In this document: positions 55,701-62,332 of the stretch, piece by piece
How positions within the stretch are numbered: the first letter of the stretch is position 1
Layout of the letters: each line of letters begins with the position of its first letter
Source of the DNA: Bacteroidales bacterium
GTDB lineage: Bacteria; Bacteroidota; Bacteroidia; Bacteroidales; Lentimicrobiaceae
NCBI GenBank assembly: GCA_016709025.1
Contig: JADJEQ010000010.1
Coordinates: forward strand, 62,001-126,000
Direction of reading: 5' to 3'
DNA length: 64,000 nucleotides
Position numbers and translations under genes: made by a program
Notes under the pieces: generated by a model
Told to the model about the DNA's origin: nothing
Database searches by the model: none
Seen by the model: the letters and a program-made list of their open reading frames with translations, nothing else

Positions 55701-58683
55701 CTACGATGGTGCCTTCAGTCAGAGTGCTTATGTTGAAATTAGTACCGATGCAGGTGCTACCTGGACAGTTATCAGCACATTGGCAACTGCAACTACATGG
55801 GTTGATCTGGAAATTGACCTTGCTCAATACTCAGGTGTCAATGGATTAGCCAGCGTTTGGCTTGCATTCCATGCCGACGACAATGGCGTTTGGGCATCCG
55901 GTTGGGCAGTTGACGATGTACAGATTTTATCTGGCGGCGTTCCGTTCAATGGATACGGTGTATTCCTTGATGGAACCCTCGTTGACAATACCCCTGAAGA
56001 AACCTATACCTATCAGGATCTGAACTATGGCCAGGAATACCTCGCCGGTGTTGCAGCTCTGTTCAGTTCAGGTTATTCAGAACTTGATACTTACCGTTTC
56101 AGGTCACTCTTCCTCTATCCTCCTGATTCACTGCAGGGTGAAAGCCCATACAATACCGACTACGCTCACCTGTGGTGGCAAGAGCCAGGTGGCGGCAGCG
56201 GTGGTGCCGGTGGTAGTTTTATAGAAGATTTCGAAGCCGGTGTTCTCGGTGATGGTTGGGAAATTATCCAGACCAACACTGCTGCCGGTGGAGGAACTCC
56301 TGCACACTGGACGATCAATGACTATTCATCAGCTGATTTTGCACCATTTGGTGTATATCACGCCGGTTTGTGGTGGGATTACGGTCATCAGGACGAATGG
56401 CTTATTACGCCAGAAGTTGCCTGTGGTGCTGCATCCACCCTTACATTTGAATCAACAGTTTATGAAGGGTCAACTTACCTCGATCACTATTATGTAAAAG
56501 TTTCCACCGATGGTGGTGCTAACTGGGATGTTGTATGGGATGCTTCTACCTTAGGTGGCGGCGGCTGGAACTACTACGATTATCCTTACTCGATTGATCT
56601 GAGCGCTTACGCTGGTGATGACATCAAGATTGCCTTCCAGGCAATTGACGGTGACGGTGCCGGTTTATGGTACATCTGGTTTGTTGATAACATTGCATTT
56701 GGTGATGCCGATGGTGTTACCATGTTCCCTGCAAATTCGCTTACCAAAATCAGTAACAGCACGAACCGTGGCAGCAGCAGCGACCGCATTGCCCGTGATG
56801 GCAATACAGCACGCGGTGCAAATGCACAAATGCATGCCAACCGCTCCGTAATGGGTCTGATCGGTTACAACCTTTACAGGGATGGCGATCTTACTGCTTA
56901 TGTTGAACATCCTACGACCGAGTATTTCGACCTTAACCTCGATCCGGGTACCTACAGTTATCATGTTACCGCTGTTTATGACCTGACTCCTTACGGATTT
57001 GCAGGCCAGACCGGTGAATCAATGATTGAAGGACCGATTGATGTTACTGTTACCTATGGTTATGATCTTCCGTTTACAGAAGACTGGAATACCGGTTTAT
57101 TTGAAACCAACCAGTGGACTATCGACGGTGATAACTGGAGAATTGCAGGTCAGACAGGCAATCCGGCTCCTTCAGCCGAATTCTTCTACAACCCTGTTCA
57201 AACCGACTACGCACTCTCACTCACCAGTTCATGGATCAATGGTATCGGAATGGATGGTTACATTGATGGTAAATTCTACCTCGATTTCGACCTGAAACTA
57301 CAGGATGTAAATGAAACCGGAGAAGAAAACCTGCAGGTTGAAGTTTTCAACGGTTCTGCATGGGTTACCGTCGCAACTTACACTGCTGAAGGTAACATGG
57401 CATGGGAAATGAAACATGTTGATATTACCAGCCCCGCCAAGAACAAGGTATTCCGCGTTCGTTTCAACGCAAAGGGTATGAATACCCTCGATATCTTTAA
57501 CTGGCAGATTGATAACATCCACATCTACCGTGTATGTGCTCCTCCGACCGAACTGACTGCTACAATTAACTTCCCGGCTGTTGACGAAGTTCTCCTGAAT
57601 TGGGAAGCTCCGACCGGTGGCGGTGGTGGCGGACCTTCGGCATGGCTTGGATGGGATAACGGAACCAACAACGATGCGATTGGTCTCACCGGTGGTGGAA
57701 CCTTCAGTGTTGCTGTAAGGTTTACTCCTGCACAGCTTGGCGAATATGCCGGAACCAGCCTGACTAAAATGCGTTTCTTCCCATATGCAGCAGGTACTTT
57801 TGTACTGAAAGTATGGACAGGCGCCAATGCCAGTCAGTTAGTTCTTACACAACCTCTTGCCAGCGTCGTAGTCGGTGAATGGAATGAAGTAGCACTTACT
57901 ACTCCTGTTCCGGTAACCGGTGCTGAAGAATTGTGGTTTGGTTATACAGTAACACACGCAGCAAATGATTTCCCTGCTGGTGTTGATGCTGGTCCTGCTG
58001 TTGCCGGATTTGGTGATATGATTTCACTCGACGGTTCAGTTTGGGAATCAATGGCTACAGCTTACGCACTCAACTACAACTGGAACATCAATGGTTATGT
58101 TGAAAGTGTTGATGGCGTTGTTGCCCTTCAGCCAATCAACGACAATACCGTTTATGGTCCTGTTTCACGACTGGCACTTGGCAACCTGCCAATGTCACCA
58201 CATGCAACTGTTACCAACACCGCTGTCAGTTCTGGCCGTGAATTGGTTGGCTACAATGTATGGCGCGCAATCGGCATTGAACCTAAGACAATCATTGGCA
58301 CAACAACTGAAACCACTTACCTGGACGAAACAGTTGAAATTGGCAATCTGTATTGTTATCAGGTTCAGGCTGTTTACGAAGACTGCGAATCAGATCCTTC
58401 GAATGAGGTCTGTATCCTGGTCGACAATGTTCCTGTTATAGAAAGCGGTGCAGTTTCGGTTTACCCGAACCCGTCGAACAATGTGGTTAACATCGAGCTT
58501 ACCAACAACATCAGCCAGTTAGTTGTTTACAACTTTGTTGGCCAGGTTGTTTATGAGCAGGTGATTACCAAGGACAAGACCATCCAGCTTAATGTACGCA
58601 ACTACGAAGCCGGAGCTTACCTGATTAAGTTTATTACCACTTCAGGCGAAAGCTTCACCAAAAAAGTTGCTGTTACCCACTAA
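49717..58683 (+). CDS. Giant T9SS-secreted adhesin-like mosaic protein 3 (2988 aa)
   Basis: The signal peptide ends near NIAAQ. Two tandem copies of a ~175-residue N-terminal domain (VEIGTGTTTVGYPYYT at 30 and VQVGTGTETSQYPYYT at 209) are unique to this member. They are joined by a PPPPPP linker. Then come a carboxypeptidase-regulatory-like domain (~392-470), the MNCPEESKFSN insert (522-708), Fn3 and a nidogen-like domain (945-1138). A second regulatory-like domain is split by a ~209-residue YDDGTAESGWG domain. A YDDGSAENFAAW domain, two cleaved-adhesin-like modules, a MAM-like module, the LGWDNGTNND module and a T9SS type A tail complete it. The protein shares long near-identical tracts with giants 1 and 2. 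A terminator follows. Confidence 0.9.
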   Translation: MLKITKRKGWRTWLFTVIALCFASNIAAQVTVEIGTGTTTVGYPYYTLYEDSRTQMIYDASEIIAAGGEAGEIVSIAFNVQAMGSPGMNGFSLDMQNYSGSTLGAFENAGWTNTYSGSYTVAGTGWQTITLTTPFDWDGTSNLLINLCWDNAAWSGNSYVYATASTNKVWHQHTDGAAGCALAVGSTQTSRPNIQMTINTGPPPPPPLSVQVGTGTETSQYPYYTYWMDSRSQYLYTASEILAAGGLPGDITAIGFNVSTSDPYVMNGFNVDMKNFAGSTITAFESTGWTNVFSGTYSVPGTGVQTIDLTTPFVWDGTSNILVSVCFNNAAYGDYSSLVYGTTLPGMVVHAHTDLPTGNGCTDLTTPSSGYDVRANIYLTIIPSGILPTGIVQGFVTNGFGVPVPDATVAAQGDNGTYTTISGPTGAYMIDPINIGTYTMAAVKDGYNLVTIDGVVISDGTTTYQNFELPRPAMAVTPNPYSVTVNPNEQYQGALNINNNGDGTLTWTAEVVYPETDLVPGIDPNIPLVEFSSLPAGEISTIGAGNGQALSSREGMNCPEESKFSNAPSGSDNGYTSTTGAGYKCYQEFVGVDGSFTTLTFWAIFTAAPPATMNFNIEICNPGATPGSVITSLNVDAAPVNTNVPVIGYATYYFTVELPSTEMASGWISVQATTASPTFYWLNTMTGTGGAYQNAVSLAPERLAMCLSGAGANTGWLTMAEYEGIVNPYTNFDAPVFFNAEGTEAGEVYTADIVFTSDPDVGTVTVPVTMVVAGPPLAMPEDLTAMLTNAITGQVGLSWTFVPTDDFVNFIVKRDGVALGTTAGNTFTDMLPAYGTYYYTVQAVYDEGFSVPAGPVELEWPNPILFLDPTSLYNEQYTNSSENVTFRIGNTGEGALAFSFPEYVARQLVSSPGFTPNVRSTVKEVEVAKGEVDPTSNQGNRNLRGAGGPDGFGYYWIDSDESGGPNYVWNDISGTGTLLTGLTDDSFVGPVNLGINFPFYANSYSQVYVSSNGFLSFGSGSSSLSNQNIPSSSTPNDLISWFWDDLNPSVSGTVHYQTIGNEFVIQFTNYNEYGGSGQITAQVRLNTQGAVKIYYNTITGGLDILSATVGIENADGTIATNVNYNSSYVHNSLALHMSVTPPTFITAVTPAQGQVAPGEYVDVVATFTSEDETFPVGTYTAELELNTNDLSNEVVMIPATMVVYQPAQFAGTVTNALNGEPLNGVLVTANPSGVLSTLTYDDGTAESGWGINAGYDAYLGNYFPVAMSGTINSIDLHFIPPYGVDMTSPLTIDFFDINHVLIGTSSSFLVTAADWYNVAVPGVEFNGPFYAMVHWNITGGIRYMSWDTNGPNAASGLGYIMEADVWSNTDLGAGVFILRANVFAGTTMANMVLDPTQVMPSADRTQMRPSLSLVTGSANAGSQLNADNGRDMVSFQTMTNEEGEYSLLVDPGLYNVSFEKTGFQTYVEYDTTALAGIVTPLDAELWEESYPPSFVYAEVNADDTECVVTWGDGSGPYEVVYDDGSAENFAAWAIPGNMNAVKFTPAEYPATIIGGKFYVGDGSFPNNNTGFLGSTFGAMVKAADGTNGLPGTTLDSISVTVNNYGWVTFTGLDVELTEGDFYLVMVQGALSPNCAPIGIDEDIPTLYRSYSRNVGTGGNWGLSPFQDMMMRAIVFGSPAPTDAIASQGDAHLVLKQRGMISANSPLAMGGIEGKAEYRAAVDFEDGTRAVTSYRVIRYSNFDPNGDPSTGTKVGLGNAVSGNTYTDGGATWAGLPNGWYAYGVAANYPNNFVSDTIISNIVGHGILAEVTVNVTLTTGGSPAGAVVMLTGQDYPYEMYMETVPESGQVIFPEVWYGHYVVDAMKVGFDDYTVNVNITGDRTINIMLAEKKYKPRNLYVDALTLVATWDEPLAIAVGEDFEGATFPPAGWQALTQNTTGWYATTNGSSGSWTIPSHSKYAVTNDDADNGDGCCDYLITPEMDWTNLPSYRLNFASFYDGAFSQSAYVEISTDAGATWTVISTLATATTWVDLEIDLAQYSGVNGLASVWLAFHADDNGVWASGWAVDDVQILSGGVPFNGYGVFLDGTLVDNTPEETYTYQDLNYGQEYLAGVAALFSSGYSELDTYRFRSLFLYPPDSLQGESPYNTDYAHLWWQEPGGGSGGAGGSFIEDFEAGVLGDGWEIIQTNTAAGGGTPAHWTINDYSSADFAPFGVYHAGLWWDYGHQDEWLITPEVACGAASTLTFESTVYEGSTYLDHYYVKVSTDGGANWDVVWDASTLGGGGWNYYDYPYSIDLSAYAGDDIKIAFQAIDGDGAGLWYIWFVDNIAFGDADGVTMFPANSLTKISNSTNRGSSSDRIARDGNTARGANAQMHANRSVMGLIGYNLYRDGDLTAYVEHPTTEYFDLNLDPGTYSYHVTAVYDLTPYGFAGQTGESMIEGPIDVTVTYGYDLPFTEDWNTGLFETNQWTIDGDNWRIAGQTGNPAPSAEFFYNPVQTDYALSLTSSWINGIGMDGYIDGKFYLDFDLKLQDVNETGEENLQVEVFNGSAWVTVATYTAEGNMAWEMKHVDITSPAKNKVFRVRFNAKGMNTLDIFNWQIDNIHIYRVCAPPTELTATINFPAVDEVLLNWEAPTGGGGGGPSAWLGWDNGTNNDAIGLTGGGTFSVAVRFTPAQLGEYAGTSLTKMRFFPYAAGTFVLKVWTGANASQLVLTQPLASVVVGEWNEVALTTPVPVTGAEELWFGYTVTHAANDFPAGVDAGPAVAGFGDMISLDGSVWESMATAYALNYNWNINGYVESVDGVVALQPINDNTVYGPVSRLALGNLPMSPHATVTNTAVSSGRELVGYNVWRAIGIEPKTIIGTTTETTYLDETVEIGNLYCYQVQAVYEDCESDPSNEVCILVDNVPVIESGAVSVYPNPSNNVVNIELTNNISQLVVYNFVGQVVYEQVITKDKTIQLNVRNYEAGAYLIKFITTSGESFTKKVAVTH

Positions 58684-58703
58684 TCGTTCAATCGGTTTTA
58701 ATT

Positions 58704-58732
58704 AAAAAGGGCTCCGCGAGGGGCCCTTTTTG
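58704..58732 (+). terminator. Terminator of giant gene 3
   Basis: AAAAAGGGCTCC, GCGA, GGGGCCCTTTTT, about 20 bases after the stop; same design as at 35770 and 45497. Confidence 0.88.
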
Positions 58733-58838
58733 TTATCCGGCATCCGGCAGAATCAAAGTAGGTACACGACATGTCCTGTCCCTACAGCGATTCTGCATAT
58801 CTGCCCATAGAAATTATCACAATTTTCACTATTCAGAG

Positions 58839-58868
58839 TAGGGGTAAAATATATTTCGATTGTCTATA
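58839..58868 (+). promoter_or_regulatory. ECF-type promoter element, copy F (short paralogue)
   Basis: TAGGGGTAAAA, nine bases, ATTGTCTATA, 154 bases before ATG 59023. The rest of 58733-59022 shows nothing else. Confidence 0.78.
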
Positions 58869-59022
58869 TTATATTGAACATAAATAGCTGTAAATAATTG
58901 GCCTTTTATAATTTTTAGTTTTGTATTATTCAACGGAGCCGGCATTCTGTCAAATATCCGGGTTTATGCAATAACCTTACTTCTGCCCTGTAATATTATT
59001 CATTTTATCAAATTTATCGATT

Positions 59023-62000
59023 ATGACAACAGGCTTGAATTTTAAAAGATTTGGATGGATTATATTACTGGCTTTATTCTCAGTCGTGATCAAACCCATT
59101 ATGGCCATGGAAATCACTGATGAGATAGTGACACCACTTCTTCATTCCGGTGAGTCTGCTGGCGGTTCTGCCCTTTCTGCTGTTGTAACCTGCAATATCA
59201 GCCTCACCACCGGAGGCGATCCTTCCGGCACTGTTTTAAATTTCACCGGTCAGGAATTTCCATTCAATAGTTATACTCAAACGGCAACTGAGACAGGAAT
59301 AGTCATTTTCCCTGAAATAATTGAAGGGGAATACTTACTGCAGGCCCATAAAACCGGATTCGAAGTCTATGAGCTCTTAGCGGACATAAATTCCAACACT
59401 GTCATTGATATTCAATTGCAGGAGCTCAGGCAAAAACCACTGAATTTAAGTGTCGACAGCCTCAGTCTTATTGCTGAATGGGAGCAGCCCAGGGAAATCC
59501 TTGTCAATGAAAATTTCGAAGGTGTTGTTTTTCCGCCAAATGGCTGGCAAGCATTATCCCAAAATTTTACAGGATGGTATGCAACTACCGATGGCAGTAG
59601 CGAATTATTCATTATTCCTCCACATTCTACCTATGCAGTTGTGAGTGATGAAGTTGATAACGGAAATGGATGCTGCGATTATCTGATCCTGCCAGAAATG
59701 AATTTGACAAACCATACTACTCATAAGTTGAATTTTGCCTGTTTTTATAATGGGGCATATAGCCAACTGGCATATATCGAAATAAGTACCGATGGCGGAA
59801 CAAACTGGGAAATGATTTACATGGTGCCCCCTTTCCCTTACGGTTGGCAGAATATAGAGGTTGACCTGTCGCAATATTCCGGGCAGAATGGCTTAAACAA
59901 TGTTTTATTGGCATTTCATGCTGACGATGTGGGACATTGGGCTTCCGGATGGGCAGTTGATGATGTTGTAATTGCCTCAGCAACTGTTCCTGTATTGAGT
60001 TATGCTTTGTTTCTTGATGAAGAATTTGTCGATAGCACCAGTGATACCACTTACACTTTTCAGAATCTCGTTTATGGTCAGGAATACCTGGCCGGAGTAT
60101 CAGCGCTTTACAGTTCAGGCTATTCAGAGCAGGATACAATCCGGTTTGTAAACGGATTCCTTTCTCCGCCGCTCGACTTTCAGGGGACAATACCTGTTAT
60201 GACTGATTATGCACAACTCTGGTGGAATGAACCTTATAATTTTATAAATCCGGGCATTACAGTTCCCGGTCTATCAGGATACAACATCTACCGTAACAAC
60301 ATTTTAATTGCTTATGTAGAGTTCCCGGATGCATTTTACTATGATCTCAATCTTATACCCGGATTCCATACTTATGAAATCACAGCGGTTTATGATTTAA
60401 CAGAATATGGTTTTCCCGGTGAAACCGGTGAATCCATGACCGAAGGTCCGGTGGATCTGGCTTTTATTTGTTGTGGAGAATTGCCGTTTATTGAAAACTT
60501 TAATACCGGATTATTTGAAACAAATCAATGGACGGTTGATCCCGGTAACTGGAGAATATCCGGATTAAACGGAAACGAGGCTCCATCGGCTGAGTTTTAT
60601 AACAGCCCCGATACATTGGATTATTCGCAGTCGCTTACCAGCTTTTTTATGATTGGTACTGACATCATAGATGGGATAATACTGGTGGATTTCGATCTGA
60701 AGCACACCCTGTTAAACCCAACCGGTAATGAGTTTTTGGCTGTTGAAGCATTTGATGGTTCATCATGGATTAAGGTTGCTGAATACTCCAATGTTAATAG
60801 CTTCGATTGGTTGAGAAAGAGTGTTATAATATCAAACCAGGCAAAGGGCAATATTTTTAATATACGGTTCAGGGCACATGGGGCCAACTCTTTGGATATC
60901 CTGAACTGGATGGTTGACAACATTCAGGTTTATCGTAAATGTCCTCCTCCGGCAAACCTGATTGCGGATGTTAATTTTCCCCACGTAGACGAGATCCGGC
61001 TTGCCTGGGAAGCACCGGTTATGTCAAACAGCAGATGGCTTGCATGGGACGATGGTTATAATCACGATGCAGTCGGACTAACAGGCGGAGGCTCATTTTC
61101 AGTAGCTTCAAGGTTTACTCCGGCTCAGCTACAACAAGTTTACGGATCAAGTCTTACCAGGATACGATTTTTCCCTTACGAAGGGGGTGGAACAATATTC
61201 CTTAAAGTATGGAGAGGGTCAAATGCTGCTGAATTGATCCATATGCAACCAATTGCAGCATTTGTAGCCGGAGAATGGAATGAGATTCCTTTAAATATGC
61301 CGGTAATGGTTCCCGTTAATGAGGAGTTATGGATTGGTTATACCGTTTCTCATGGAGATGAACAGTTTATTGCAGGCACTGATGCAGGCCCGGCAGTTGC
61401 AGGTTTTGGCGACCTGATATCATTGGATGGATTGGAATGGGAGTCAATGGCAACTGCATACGCGCTAAATTACAATTGGAATCTTCAGGGTTATTTCGAA
61501 TATGCCGGTAAGCAGACACAATTGCTCCCAATTTCAGATAATTCTGTTTATGGGCCACCTTCAGAGCCGGTACAGGGGCATCTTCCTCCTTTACAACACG
61601 CGGAGTTGTCAAACAGTCCTGATAATACTTCACGAGAATTCATAGGGTATAATATATGGCTTGATGGTTTGTTTCTGGCAAGCACTACAGAAACGATTTA
61701 TTACGATGATTCCATGGAAATCGGAGACCAACCCTGCTATACTGTTACTGCAGTTTACGGGGATTGTGAGTCTGAACACACAAATCAGGCTTGTATTTAT
61801 ATAGACAATATAAATAGCAATTATGAAAGTGAAATACAAATTTACCCGAACCCATCGAACAATGTTGTTAACATAATGCTTACCAACCACATCAGCCAGT
61901 TAGTTGTTTACAACTTTGTTGGCCAGGTTGTTTATGAGCAGGTGATCACCAAAGACAAGAGCATCCAGCTCAACGTACGTAATTACGAGGCCGGAGCCTA

Positions 62001-62064
62001 CCTGATTAAGTTTATTACATCTTCTGGCGAAAGCTTCACCAAAAAAGTTGCGGTTACTCACTAA
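59023..62064 (+). CDS. Short T9SS-secreted paralogue of the giant adhesins (1013 aa)
   Basis: Signal peptide (FGWIILLALFSVVI, cleavage near IMAM). The protein equals roughly the C-terminal 40% of the giant proteins. It has the VTCNISLTTGGDPSG regulatory-like module, one cleaved-adhesin-like module (ENFEGVVFPPNGWQAL, AVDDV), an Fn3-like segment, a MAM-like module (FIENFNTGLFETNQW), the LAWDDGYNHDA module, Fn3 and a T9SS type A tail. At the cassette position between the two adhesin modules it has only a short linker. The body is well diverged from giants 1-3, but the last ~200 bases are almost identical to giant 3. The stop-proximal sequence TAATCGTTCAATCGG is kept. Only half of the family terminator remains, and 62065-62297 holds no other feature. 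Confidence 0.9.
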   Translation: MTTGLNFKRFGWIILLALFSVVIKPIMAMEITDEIVTPLLHSGESAGGSALSAVVTCNISLTTGGDPSGTVLNFTGQEFPFNSYTQTATETGIVIFPEIIEGEYLLQAHKTGFEVYELLADINSNTVIDIQLQELRQKPLNLSVDSLSLIAEWEQPREILVNENFEGVVFPPNGWQALSQNFTGWYATTDGSSELFIIPPHSTYAVVSDEVDNGNGCCDYLILPEMNLTNHTTHKLNFACFYNGAYSQLAYIEISTDGGTNWEMIYMVPPFPYGWQNIEVDLSQYSGQNGLNNVLLAFHADDVGHWASGWAVDDVVIASATVPVLSYALFLDEEFVDSTSDTTYTFQNLVYGQEYLAGVSALYSSGYSEQDTIRFVNGFLSPPLDFQGTIPVMTDYAQLWWNEPYNFINPGITVPGLSGYNIYRNNILIAYVEFPDAFYYDLNLIPGFHTYEITAVYDLTEYGFPGETGESMTEGPVDLAFICCGELPFIENFNTGLFETNQWTVDPGNWRISGLNGNEAPSAEFYNSPDTLDYSQSLTSFFMIGTDIIDGIILVDFDLKHTLLNPTGNEFLAVEAFDGSSWIKVAEYSNVNSFDWLRKSVIISNQAKGNIFNIRFRAHGANSLDILNWMVDNIQVYRKCPPPANLIADVNFPHVDEIRLAWEAPVMSNSRWLAWDDGYNHDAVGLTGGGSFSVASRFTPAQLQQVYGSSLTRIRFFPYEGGGTIFLKVWRGSNAAELIHMQPIAAFVAGEWNEIPLNMPVMVPVNEELWIGYTVSHGDEQFIAGTDAGPAVAGFGDLISLDGLEWESMATAYALNYNWNLQGYFEYAGKQTQLLPISDNSVYGPPSEPVQGHLPPLQHAELSNSPDNTSREFIGYNIWLDGLFLASTTETIYYDDSMEIGDQPCYTVTAVYGDCESEHTNQACIYIDNINSNYESEIQIYPNPSNNVVNIMLTNHISQLVVYNFVGQVVYEQVITKDKSIQLNVRNYEAGAYLIKFITSSGESFTKKVAVTH

Positions 62065-62297
62065 TCGTTCAATCGGCTTTAATCAAAAGTGGGCCTTTTT
62101 TCAAAAAGGTGTGATCGCCGAAACCATTTTTTATTTATTTTAAAAAAAAAAAACCTTAATTGGTATAAATACAGACAAGATTATCCCAAAAAAGGAAGTA
62201 TTTAGCATAAAACCGGCTTTTGGTGACACTTTAGTCTTAAAAAAGATAATGTTGAACGCCTTTATAAACCGGTCTGGTTTCATAGGGCTAAAAATGA

Positions 62298-62305
62298 TAC
62301 CTTTG
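62298..62305 (+). promoter_or_regulatory. -7 box of the ABC-F gene
   Basis: TACCTTTG (TAnnTTTG), 28 bases before ATG 62333. Confidence 0.55.
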
Positions 62306-62332
62306 CACTCCCGAATAAAGCAGCCCATAATT

